Part shown: positions 1 to 8,053 of the stretch, one piece after another
Position numbering within the stretch: the stretch's first letter is position 1
Layout of the letters: every line of letters starts with the position of its first letter
Assembly (NCBI RefSeq): GCF_004803475.1
Contig: NZ_SRKY01000002.1
Span: forward strand, 780,855-844,854
DNA length: 64,000 nucleotides
DNA from: Aliishimia ponticola
Lineage (GTDB): Bacteria > Pseudomonadota > Alphaproteobacteria > Rhodobacterales > Rhodobacteraceae
Direction: 5' to 3'
Made by a program: the position numbers and the translations under genes
Notes under the pieces: generated by a model
Seen by the model: the letters and a program-made list of their open reading frames with translations, nothing else
Databases searched by the model: none
What the model was told of the DNA's origin: nothing

Positions 1-1
1 C

Positions 2-1387
2 CGGATCGGCCAGTCAAAGGACAATTACCTGCGCGAACGGCTGGCGGATCTGGACGATCTGTCCAACCGGCTGCTGCGAATCCTGACCGGGCAGGGCAAA
101 AACACCGGGGCCGAGATGCCCAGCGATCCGATCCTGATTGCGCGCAATATCGGGCCGGGCGAGTTGCTTGAATATGGCCGCGCGTTGAAGGGGATCGTGC
201 TTGAGGAAGGCTCTGTCGGGTCACATGCGGCGATCGTGGCACGGGCGCTTGCGATTCCGCTGGTGGTCAATGCGCCGCGCATAACGACAGAGGCGCTGAA
301 CGGCGATCACATCATGGTCGATGGCGATCAGGGGATCGTTCACTTGCGCCCGGACGACACGATCGTGAACGCTTTCCGCGACAAGATCGCGATGCAGGCC
401 GAAGCGCAGACGCGATACGCCTCGATCCGCGAAAGAACGGCGACGACGCGCTGTGGCAAGACGGTTGGCATGTTCATGAATGCCGGGTTGATGGCCGATC
501 TGCCGTCGCTGCAAAGCTCTGGCGCCGAGGGGGTGGGACTGTTCCGTACGGAATTGCAGTTTCTTGTGCGCAACCAGATGCCGCGCCGGTCTGAACTGGT
601 GTCGATCTATGCGCGGGTTCTGGATGCTGCGCAGGACAAGCGCGTGGTCTTCCGCACGCTTGATATCGGGTCGGACAAGGTGCTGCCTTATATGCGCCCG
701 ACGGATGAGCCGAACCCGGCGCTGGGCTGGCGCGCGATCCGCGTGGGGCTGGACAAGCCGGGCGTGCTGCGGATGCAGTTGCAGGCGCTGATCCGGGCGG
801 CCGATGGTCGTCCGCTGACGGTGATGTTCCCCTTCATCGCACAATACGAAGAATACACATCTGCCCGCGCCGAGGTCGACAAGGCGTTGGAGCGGGAACG
901 CAAACTGGGGCATCCCCTGCCAAGCAAGCTGGAAGTCGGCGCCATGCTGGAGACTCCCAGTATCGCCTTTGCCTCGCGCCGCTTCTTTGAAGAGGTCGAT
1001 TTCCTGTCCATCGGTGGCAACGATCTGAAGCAGTTTTTCTTTGCCGCCGATCGGGAGAACGAGCGCGTGCGGCGGCGTTATGATACGCTCAATGTCAGCT
1101 TTCTCAGCCTGATCGAACAGATTGTTGAGCGGTGCCGCGAAACGAACACGCCGGTCAGCTTCTGCGGCGAAGATGCGGGCCGTCCGGTGGAGGCTTTGGC
1201 CATTGCCGCGATTGGCGTACACAACCTGTCGATGCGCCCGGCCTCGATCGGGCCAGTGAAAAGCCTGCTGCTGCGGAGCGATCTGGACGCGGTGCGCAAA
1301 GTCATCACCGACGCGCGTGAGCGGGGCGACATGAGCGTGCGTCCGGCCCTGATGGAGCATCTGGCGCAGTCCGGGTCAGCGGATTGA
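2..1387 (+). CDS. ptsP: Phosphoenolpyruvate-protein phosphotransferase PtsP (EI-Ntr), C-terminal part; 5' end outside window
   Basis: The reading frame is open from base 2, so the N-terminal GAF domain and the start lie upstream. Enzyme I of the nitrogen PTS takes phosphate from PEP and passes it to NPr, a cytoplasmic regulatory relay. The phosphorylated histidine sits in GSVGSHAAIVARAL (His codon 224-226). The PEP-binding TIM-barrel half follows, with VGLFRTELQFL, RTLDIGSDKVLPYM and SIGGNDLKQFF in the family order. The C-terminal active-site Cys lies in FCGEDAGRP, where many EI proteins have CGEMAG; I believe the D form is usual in Rhodobacterales. The product ends normally, and the next gene is convergent. 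Confidence 0.93.
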   Translation, partial: RIGQSKDNYLRERLADLDDLSNRLLRILTGQGKNTGAEMPSDPILIARNIGPGELLEYGRALKGIVLEEGSVGSHAAIVARALAIPLVVNAPRITTEALNGDHIMVDGDQGIVHLRPDDTIVNAFRDKIAMQAEAQTRYASIRERTATTRCGKTVGMFMNAGLMADLPSLQSSGAEGVGLFRTELQFLVRNQMPRRSELVSIYARVLDAAQDKRVVFRTLDIGSDKVLPYMRPTDEPNPALGWRAIRVGLDKPGVLRMQLQALIRAADGRPLTVMFPFIAQYEEYTSARAEVDKALERERKLGHPLPSKLEVGAMLETPSIAFASRRFFEEVDFLSIGGNDLKQFFFAADRENERVRRRYDTLNVSFLSLIEQIVERCRETNTPVSFCGEDAGRPVEALAIAAIGVHNLSMRPASIGPVKSLLLRSDLDAVRKVITDARERGDMSVRPALMEHLAQSGSAD

Positions 1388-1618
1388 TCCGCGCGATCCG
1401 AGGGTTTCGCGGGTCAATCGAAAGTTGCAATGAAGCCGGTGACTTCTAGGGCAGCGCTGAGGCTGTGGACAAAATCCGCTTTGTGTGGCCTGCCAGGTTA
1501 TCCTCAGATTTGAGGGGAAGCGGCGCTGGCATGATTTGTCTTTTTTGCGACTTTTGCCGCAAAACTTGTCTAATAATCCGGGGTGAATTATACTTTTGTG
1601 GCATTATCGGTCATGCCG

Positions 1619-1649
1619 CCCGCCGCGCCTGTGGGTAAGTCGCGGCGGG
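1619..1649. terminator. GC-rich stem-loop between convergent genes
   Basis: CCCGCCGCG at 1619-1627 pairs perfectly with CGCGGCGGG at 1641-1649 around a 13-nt loop. It lies between the end of ptsP (+) and the end of the convergent gene at 1664 (-). No T-run follows on either strand, so it may stop or protect transcripts without being a classic intrinsic terminator. Confidence 0.45.
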
Positions 1650-1663
1650 TGCTTCGGTAAGCG

Positions 1664-2917
1664 TTATTTCTCGCAAATCTCGGACATGGCGGCGAGGAAA
1701 GCTGCGACCTCGCCAAGCGTGTTGTAATGGGCCAGCGACACGCGGGTGCAGTCCTTCAAGCCAAGCGGATCAAGGATGTTGCCGGAATAATGGTCAGCTT
1801 TGCGCAGGTGCGTGCGGATGCCCGCGTCGCGCAGTTGCGCCACCACTTCGGGGCCGGGCACATGATCCACAACGACCGAAACAAGCCCCTCGCGCGCGGC
1901 ATTCTCGGCGCCGCCCAGCACCGATACGCCCGGCATTTCGATCAGTCCCTTCTGGTTGCCCGTGCCATAAAGCATGGCTTGGGTCAGGGCATGTTCGTGG
2001 GCGTGGATCGCCTCACCCGCTGCTTCGATCCGGCGGCGGCGGTCGGTTTCTTGCGACACCTCGCCGCCCAGCCAGTCGAAGTAATCGACCACGTCGGAGA
2101 ACGTGGCGTAGCTGCCCGTATCGCGCGTGCCGAATTCCCAGCCAAGCGCCGGGCCGCCCACCAGTGAATCGTGGGGCTGTGCGCCAAAGCGGTCGGACAC
2201 CCAGGCAATGCCATAGCCGTGCCGCGAGAACACCTTGTAGGGCGAGATCACGTAACCATCGATGTCATAGCTATCGATGTCGATCCCGCCATGGCAGGCA
2301 TGTTGGATGCCATCGACGATGATCAGGCAGTCCGGCGCGACGGCGCGGATCGCGGCGGCGATACCCGCCACATCCTGCCCCATGCCGCTGACGGGGGAGG
2401 TGTGCAGGATCGTCGCAACGCGGGTCTGCGGGGTCACATGGGCGCGATAGGCGTCCGGCGTCACAAGGCCCAGTTCCGCGTCATGCGGCACTTGTATATA
2501 GGGCAGGCCCGCGCGTTCGGCCCATTTCGCACAGGCGGAGCGCGAGGCCGGGTGTTCCACGGTGGACCCAAGGACTTCGCCGCCACCCGCATTCATGATT
2601 GCCGTGCGCAGCAGCCGGAACAGCAGTTCTGTGCCACTTTCGCCCACAAAGACCTGCCCCGACGACGCGCCGAAGAAGGTCATCGTGTCTTCCTTGGACT
2701 TGGCGATGATGTCCATCAGCGCCGCCGAGGCCGGGTTGTCCCGCCCCTGATTGTCCGGGATCGCCGCGAATTTTGCGGAGGTTTCGACAACCTTGTTCAG
2801 GGTCAGCGCACCGCCCGCATTTTCAAAGAACACGCGCGGGCCGTCGAACGGGCAGCTGTCCACATGAGCGAACCGCGATCTGATAGTATCAAGCAATCCT
2901 GGAATTTCTGCCAACAC
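1664..2917 (-). CDS. Cysteine desulfurase-like protein (class V aminotransferase fold)
   Basis: This is a PLP-dependent fold-type I enzyme of the class V aminotransferase / cysteine-desulfurase-like family. Near the N terminus is FFENAGGALT, a substrate-pocket motif of the family. The PLP region has STVEHPASR, IIVDGIQHACHG and the putative Schiff-base lysine in SPYKVFSRHG. I chose the GTG start at 2917 because AAGGAG (2927-2932) lies 9 nt upstream; earlier in-frame starts have no ribosome site and add an implausible basic leader. It belongs to the SufS-like rather than the IscS-like group, and no Fe-S assembly genes are adjacent, so sulfur transfer to clusters is not implied. The substrate is unknown. 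Confidence 0.8.
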   Translation of the reverse strand: MLAEIPGLLDTIRSRFAHVDSCPFDGPRVFFENAGGALTLNKVVETSAKFAAIPDNQGRDNPASAALMDIIAKSKEDTMTFFGASSGQVFVGESGTELLFRLLRTAIMNAGGGEVLGSTVEHPASRSACAKWAERAGLPYIQVPHDAELGLVTPDAYRAHVTPQTRVATILHTSPVSGMGQDVAGIAAAIRAVAPDCLIIVDGIQHACHGGIDIDSYDIDGYVISPYKVFSRHGYGIAWVSDRFGAQPHDSLVGGPALGWEFGTRDTGSYATFSDVVDYFDWLGGEVSQETDRRRRIEAAGEAIHAHEHALTQAMLYGTGNQKGLIEMPGVSVLGGAENAAREGLVSVVVDHVPGPEVVAQLRDAGIRTHLRKADHYSGNILDPLGLKDCTRVSLAHYNTLGEVAAFLAAMSEICEK

Positions 2918-3089
2918 GAGTGTGTGCTCCTTCGCTGAGTTTTCCGCCGGAACCTGCCCGCCTTTTGTCCGGGTTACCAGAGCCGCCGTGTACCTGACGC
3001 GCAAAGCATGGTCATACTGTCTGCAAAGCGGGCAAACCGATTTTCGCCCGCCCGCAGCTTGGGGGGCTCGCCGACCACCGAAAACGGGG

Positions 3090-4703
3090 TTAGTCGCCTT
3101 TGACGTGCTCCCAGACGGCGCTCATCACGACAGAGCCTTCTCCGACCGAGGACGCCACGCGTTTGACAGAGCCCGCGCGCACGTCGCCCACTGCGAAAAT
3201 TCCGTGGCTTGAGGTTTCAAATTGCGACCGCCCGCCATTCTCCGGCCCGGTCAGCACAAATCCCCGGCTGTCCAGGGCAACGTGATCTTCAAGCCAGTTC
3301 GTATTGGGCGCGGCCCCGACCATGATGAAGGTGGCCTGGGTCTCGATTCGCCGGGTCTCCTCCGTTGCCTTGTTGTGCACGGTCAGGGCTGTCAGCCGAT
3401 CCTCCCCATGGAGTTGGCGTATCTCTGTGTTGAAATGCACGGTGATGCGCGGGTCGGCATCAAGCCGCGAGGACAGGTAGCTGGACATGGATTTCGCCAG
3501 ATCGCCTGAACGCACCAGAAGGTGCACATGCCGTGCCTTGCGGCTGAGGAACATGGCGGCCTGACCCGCAGAATTCCCGCCGCCCACGATGACGGCGTCG
3601 GTTCCACGGCAGAATCGGGCCTCCATCTCGGTCGCGGAGTAATAGATGCCCGCGCCCTCGAACCTGTCGAACTGGTCCAGCGGGAGCTTGCGATATTGCA
3701 CGCCGGTCGCGACCACGACGGCCTTGGCGCAAATCTGATTGCCGTTCGACAAGGTGGCGTGGAACACACCATCGCGCCGCGTCAGCGCCGTGACCCGCAC
3801 CGGCATTGCAAAGCGCGTGCCGAATTTCATGGCCTGCACTTCACCGCGCCAAACAAGATCACCGCCTGAAATGCCCGTGGGAAAGCCCATGTAATTTTCA
3901 ATCCGGCTGGATGTGCCGGCCTGACCCCCAATGGCGATATCCTCGACTACGACAGCCGATAGCCCCTCGGCCCCGGCATAGACGCCTGCGGCAACACCGG
4001 CAGGACCGCCGCCAACGATCAGCACGTCGATCACCTCGTCATCGGAAAGTGTCAGTTCCAGCCCCAAGGCGCGGGCCAGTTTTGCTGGGGTCGGATCCTT
4101 GACCCTCTCGCCGCCGAACCAAACGGCTGGCTCGCGGTCGGCCCCGGAGGCGGTGTCCGCCGCGTCATCGCCATCAGCATCGTTCAGGTCGATCAATTGC
4201 GCGGCGATCCGGTTGCGCGACGCGAATTGGGCAATTCTTTGAATCTCCGGGTCAATGTCGGCCCCGATCAGCTTCAGCACCGTCTGCCCATGCTCGACAT
4301 TCCCGCGGCGGCGGGCGGCGAAGACCGTCAGGATGATATCGCTCATTTCCGGAATGCGGGACATCAGTTCCGCCAGGGTGGAGCGTTCCACAACGATAAC
4401 GTCGGTCTGTGTGCAGGCCTGCAGCTGGAACATGGACACCGCGCCGGACAGCAGGCCGATCTCTCCGGTGAATTGGGTCGGGCCCATGGTGGCCGCGATC
4501 ATCCGATCCCCGGAAGACGGATAGACCACTTCGATTTCGCCAGACTCGATATAAAGAAATTCGGTCATCGGCTCGCCGGGCCGGATGACGATGTCGCCAG
4601 CGCCATAGCTGCGGGGCGTGCCCGCTTTGCGAAGTGCCGCGACATGGTCGTCATGCAGCGGGGTCCGGCCCATCTGCGCAAGATTGTCAGCGAAACTTTC
4701 CAT
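3090..4703 (-). CDS. cNMP-binding / thioredoxin-reductase-like fusion oxidoreductase
   Basis: The 537-residue protein has three parts. Residues about 20-130 form a cyclic-nucleotide-binding (CRP-type) domain. Residues about 143-215 resemble a degenerate glutaredoxin/thioredoxin fold (IDLNDAD, then EPAVWFGGERVKDPTPAKLA). Residues 226-537 are a thioredoxin-reductase-like flavoprotein with an FAD motif (VLIVGGGPAG), an NADPH motif (AVIVGGGNSAG) and a C-terminal GIFAVGDVRAGSVKR. The redox CxxC expected after GAGIYYSAT is missing; residues 354-365 read YYSATEMEARFC. It therefore probably does not reduce thioredoxin by the usual dithiol route. The fusion suggests an NAD(P)H flavoenzyme gated by a cyclic nucleotide. 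Confidence 0.82.
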   Translation of the reverse strand: MESFADNLAQMGRTPLHDDHVAALRKAGTPRSYGAGDIVIRPGEPMTEFLYIESGEIEVVYPSSGDRMIAATMGPTQFTGEIGLLSGAVSMFQLQACTQTDVIVVERSTLAELMSRIPEMSDIILTVFAARRRGNVEHGQTVLKLIGADIDPEIQRIAQFASRNRIAAQLIDLNDADGDDAADTASGADREPAVWFGGERVKDPTPAKLARALGLELTLSDDEVIDVLIVGGGPAGVAAGVYAGAEGLSAVVVEDIAIGGQAGTSSRIENYMGFPTGISGGDLVWRGEVQAMKFGTRFAMPVRVTALTRRDGVFHATLSNGNQICAKAVVVATGVQYRKLPLDQFDRFEGAGIYYSATEMEARFCRGTDAVIVGGGNSAGQAAMFLSRKARHVHLLVRSGDLAKSMSSYLSSRLDADPRITVHFNTEIRQLHGEDRLTALTVHNKATEETRRIETQATFIMVGAAPNTNWLEDHVALDSRGFVLTGPENGGRSQFETSSHGIFAVGDVRAGSVKRVASSVGEGSVVMSAVWEHVKGD

Positions 4704-4821
4704 GGCGTGTCCTTCGGCTTTGGTCCGTCAACGTCCGGTCGGTCGCGGTCTTCAACGGCTATGGCGGTCCGGCACCCATGACGCGCGGCGCATCGAAGGA
4801 CGCGCCGCGCTGCTTTGGAGG

Positions 4822-5808
4822 TTACGCCTCGACCACGACCTTGCCGATGGCGTTTCCGCTTGCCAGCCGGTCATAGGCTGCGCCGACCTCTGTGAGCGAG
4901 AAGTGTGGCGCGTCGACGACCGGTTTCAAGGCACCACTATCGGCCAGCGCCGCCAATTCGGCCAAGATCGCCCCGTGGGTTTCGCGGCCCGCGTCATGGA
5001 GCATCGGGATCAGCATGAAGACGACATGCAGCGATGCGCCCTTGAGGTGGGCCGGAGACAGGTCCAATTCCGCCAGCGCCAAGGTGGTCGCCACGTGGCC
5101 ATTCAGCGCGACGGCCTCGAAGGAGTTCGTCAGATTGGCGGCCCCGACCGTATCGAGAACTGCATCGAACCCTGCGCCGCCGGTATGTTTGGCGACATAA
5201 TCCGCGACGGTTTCGGTTTTGAAGTCAATTGGTTCCGCGCCAAGCTCGCGCACGACGGAAAGGCGCTGCTCACCCGTGTCCGTGGCGAAGACCTCGGCCC
5301 CCAGTGACCGCGCCAGCTGCACGCCGATATGGCCCACACCGCCGGAGCCGCCATGGACAAGTACCTTTTGACCTTTGCTGACACCGGCGCGTTTCAGGCC
5401 CTCATAGGCGGTGATCCCAACCAAGGGGATGGCCGCGGCTTCGCGCATCGACAGGGATGTCGGCTTTTTCGCGATCAGGCGGACATCGGCGGGCATGTAT
5501 TCGGCAAGCGCGCCCTGAAGGTCCGCAAGCCCACCGGCGCAGCCATATACCTCGTCCCCCACGGCGAAACCTGTGACGCCTTCACCGACCTCTGCGATCG
5601 TGCCCGCGAAATCCATGCCCAGAACCGCCGGAAGGCTGGGTGCAAAGCCCAGATCGGTGCCCATGTTGCGCAGCATCATGTCGATGGTATTTACGCTTGT
5701 GGCCTCGACGCGGACGATAACCTGACCGGCCTGCGCGGCAGGCTGGGGCAGGTCGATCTGTGCGAAGGGGGCGTCGGGTCCATATTCGGAAAGTGCCATG
5801 GTTTTCAT
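4822..5808 (-). CDS. Quinone oxidoreductase / zinc-independent MDR-family alcohol dehydrogenase
   Basis: This 328-aa medium-chain dehydrogenase/reductase has a GroES-like N-terminal domain and a Rossmann nucleotide-binding motif (LVHGGSGGVGHIGVQLA). The catalytic zinc Cys/His ligands of true alcohol dehydrogenases are not apparent, which points to the quinone-oxidoreductase branch that reduces quinones or enones with NADPH. The ATG at 5808 follows AAAGGAATACC. A 27-bp element about 80 bp upstream is nearly repeated in front of the crotonase gene at 5989-6834, so the two genes may be co-regulated. The physiological substrate is not evident. Confidence 0.82.
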   Translation of the reverse strand: MKTMALSEYGPDAPFAQIDLPQPAAQAGQVIVRVEATSVNTIDMMLRNMGTDLGFAPSLPAVLGMDFAGTIAEVGEGVTGFAVGDEVYGCAGGLADLQGALAEYMPADVRLIAKKPTSLSMREAAAIPLVGITAYEGLKRAGVSKGQKVLVHGGSGGVGHIGVQLARSLGAEVFATDTGEQRLSVVRELGAEPIDFKTETVADYVAKHTGGAGFDAVLDTVGAANLTNSFEAVALNGHVATTLALAELDLSPAHLKGASLHVVFMLIPMLHDAGRETHGAILAELAALADSGALKPVVDAPHFSLTEVGAAYDRLASGNAIGKVVVEA

Positions 5809-5886
5809 CTGGTATTCCTTTCGGTGCCTTGAGTTTCCGTCAATCTAACAAGATCGGGAATTTGAATAATCGGTCGATATCGGAGT

Positions 5887-5913
5887 TCAGTATTCCGATT
5901 TTCGGTGTAATCG
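5887..5913 (-). promoter_or_regulatory. Copy 1 of a shared 27-bp upstream element (candidate operator)
   Basis: This element, with a near-symmetric centre CCGATTTTCGG, lies about 80 bp upstream of the quinone oxidoreductase. It matches 22 of 27 positions at 6958-6984, upstream of the neighbouring crotonase gene. Outside the element the two regions do not obviously align, which suggests a protein-binding site. Confidence 0.5.
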
Positions 5914-5988
5914 TGTTTGCCGTGCCGCTATGCGCGACGCTGCTCCGGGGCCATGCCGTTGTTGAGGCACGGCCCCTTGGGGGGCGGA

Positions 5989-6834
5989 TCAGACGATCTC
6001 TTGAACCTGCATCACCAAGTCATTCCAGTTGCGCTGGTTTTCGATGTCATGTTCCAGCCCTTGCTCATCGGCCAGCGCGAAGCGTTTGATGGCGGGGGTT
6101 TTGCTTGTCGCCTGATACAGCCAATAGGCCTCGGCCTTCAGCGCGGCGTCGATTGGCTTGTCGATGGATTCATAGACCATCTGTTTGCAGGCATTGATCG
6201 AATCCGCGGGAAATTTGGAAATACGCTGCGCAAGCGCATCGACGTAAGGCCCGATTTCGTCCGGTTCCAGCGCCTTGTTGATCGTGCCCATCCGTTCCGC
6301 ATCATCTGCATCGTAGTCCTGCGCGCTCAGAATGATCTCCAGCGCCCGGCCCAGACCGGTCTGGCGCGCCATGCGCGACGCACCGCCGCCGCAGGGAAGA
6401 ATTCCCATCCCGACTTCCATCTGCATGAACTTGTACTTGCCGCGCGCCGCGAACCGCATGTCAAGCGCCAGCGCCAGTTCGTGACCGCCGCCGCGGGCGA
6501 AGCCTTCGAGCTTGGCGATGGTCGCCTGCGGCACTTTGCTGATGCGTTCGCAGACCGCTTGCAGATCAAGCAGCTTGGCATCATCGCGCGAGACCGCTTC
6601 GATCGACATGTCCTTGAGCAATTCGGTATCGTAGTGGCAGACCCAGATTTCCGGATGGGCCGATTGGAAGACAACGACCTTCACGCTGCGATCACGTTCA
6701 AGCCGCATCGCCAGGCTATTGAGGTCGGCGAGCATTTCCTGCCCCTGGACATTGACCGCCCCGAAATCGAATGTGACCGTTGCGATGGCGTCTTTGACGT
6801 CGACGCTGAATGTCGTGAAATTCTCGTATTTCAT
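5989..6834 (-). CDS. Enoyl-CoA hydratase/isomerase family protein (crotonase fold)
   Basis: This 281-aa crotonase family member likely hydrates a 2-enoyl-CoA. Both positions of the classical catalytic glutamates appear filled, in FMQMEVGMGIL and in GRALEIILSA. The FARGGGHELALALDMRFAA segment forms the oxyanion region. I placed the start at 6834 because GGAGAG lies just upstream; an in-frame extension to 6909 has no ribosome site and an unlikely Pro/Gln-rich leader. It is monocistronic between two genes of different function. It carries the second copy of a 27-bp element upstream, shared with the quinone oxidoreductase. Confidence 0.83.
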   Translation of the reverse strand: MKYENFTTFSVDVKDAIATVTFDFGAVNVQGQEMLADLNSLAMRLERDRSVKVVVFQSAHPEIWVCHYDTELLKDMSIEAVSRDDAKLLDLQAVCERISKVPQATIAKLEGFARGGGHELALALDMRFAARGKYKFMQMEVGMGILPCGGGASRMARQTGLGRALEIILSAQDYDADDAERMGTINKALEPDEIGPYVDALAQRISKFPADSINACKQMVYESIDKPIDAALKAEAYWLYQATSKTPAIKRFALADEQGLEHDIENQRNWNDLVMQVQEIV

Positions 6835-6957
6835 GGTTCTCTCCGTGTTGAGCCTTGGATCTGCGCCAAGGCGGTGTTGGGTGGCAGGAGGCTGTGGCAT
6901 CCCTGTCATCGGAGCGTGACTAAGTTTAGGATCGGAGAAAACTGCGAAAATTTCGCT

Positions 6958-6984
6958 TCAGAATTCGGATTTTCGGTATAATGC
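6958..6984. promoter_or_regulatory. Copy 2 of the shared 27-bp upstream element (candidate operator)
   Basis: The segment is 22/27 identical to 5887-5913 and is again about 120 bp upstream of a leftward gene (start 6834). It also lies 140 bp in front of the divergent gene starting at 7123. On the minus strand it reads with a TTATACCGAAAATCCGAAT core. Confidence 0.5.
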
Positions 6985-7122
6985 GGACTGCGGTATCCGG
7001 GGTGCATGTCCGTGGCGCGGCACTGCCAGCCTGTCGCCGGTTTTTGTGCAACGGCCCCTCGACGGCGCCCCTTTGTGCGATTTAATGACCAAGCGCGATG
7101 CCGCAATCGAAGGGATAGGCAA

Positions 7123-7821
7123 ATGGGTGAGACGCTGAAGGCGGTGGACGGCGTGGCGGACGGGCTTGCCCTTGAGGCCGACGCGTTCGGCGGGCAGGGT
7201 GCCACCGTGTGTCTTTGGTCGGCGCGGCGCCGCGCGCTTGTGTGCCCTGCGAACCTGCGGCGCAAGCCCGGTTTCGACGCGGCCCGGCAACAGGCTGCCG
7301 CGCGCGGCTGGCCCGTGTATCTGCGCCCCACCGGCGGCGGCGCGGTGCCGCAAGGGCCGGGGGTCTTGAACCTTGCCCTTGCGTTCAATGCGGGCAGAAC
7401 CTTCACGATCGAGGACGGGTATCGCCTGCTGACACAGATCATACGGGACGCGATCCCGGCAGACTGGACCACCGGCGCTACGCCCAACAGTTTTTGCGAC
7501 GGCGCCTGGAACCTTGCCTTGTCGGGGCGCAAAGTGGTCGGGACCGCGCAGCGGTTGCGCCCGATTGGGGGCGGGCGTCGCCGCGTTCTGGCCCATGCGA
7601 TGATCATGACGGATGGCGACGTTGCGACCGGCGCGGCGGCGGTTGGGGCGTTTCACCATGACCTGGGACTTGGACCGATTGAGGCCGGCGTCCACACAAC
7701 GCTGAGCGAGATGCTTCCCGCGTTGGCAGAGCAGATGTCTGGCGTGGCTGCGTCGCTTGAAGACGCCGCGCTACGTGAAATTATGCGTGCCACCGCTGAC
7801 GAAGCGAGCGCGCCAAGCTGA
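7123..7821 (+). CDS. Lipoate-protein ligase A family protein (BPL/LPL domain)
   Basis: The 232-aa protein shows the biotin/lipoyl-ligase signature RPTGGGAVPQGPGVLNLAL, with the substrate-binding Gly-rich turn, and the downstream catalytic-lysine segment LSGRKVVGTAQR. Family members transfer lipoate or octanoate to the E2 and GcvH proteins. It is shorter than E. coli LplA and lacks its C-terminal accessory domain, so it could be an octanoyl/lipoyl transferase or amidotransferase rather than an ATP-dependent ligase. I use the ATG at 7123; in-frame codons upstream give an Arg-rich, non-conserved leader. Confidence 0.75.
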   Translation: MGETLKAVDGVADGLALEADAFGGQGATVCLWSARRRALVCPANLRRKPGFDAARQQAAARGWPVYLRPTGGGAVPQGPGVLNLALAFNAGRTFTIEDGYRLLTQIIRDAIPADWTTGATPNSFCDGAWNLALSGRKVVGTAQRLRPIGGGRRRVLAHAMIMTDGDVATGAAAVGAFHHDLGLGPIEAGVHTTLSEMLPALAEQMSGVAASLEDAALREIMRATADEASAPS

Positions 7822-8053
7822 AAACCGCCGTGCAAAACGCGGATTGCGGTCATCTTGTCCGAACCGCACGGGGGGAGTAGGTGTGGGCCATGTCGACGCC
7901 GTATGCATGTCCACGCTACAGCTTCAGGGCAACAGCCTTGGGCGACCCGGACGCGGTCACGAATGATTGGCCGGGGCAAAGTCGCGGCCACTCTTGCGCC
8001 GCCGACCGCGATGATCTGAACGCCATTGCCCGCATTTCCAGAGGCACCCCTCG

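Noticed and set aside
221-1360. Long minus-strand ORF opposite ptsP
   Set aside because: The plus-strand frame encodes clear PtsP motifs. The opposite frame has none and is an artefact of GC-rich codon use.
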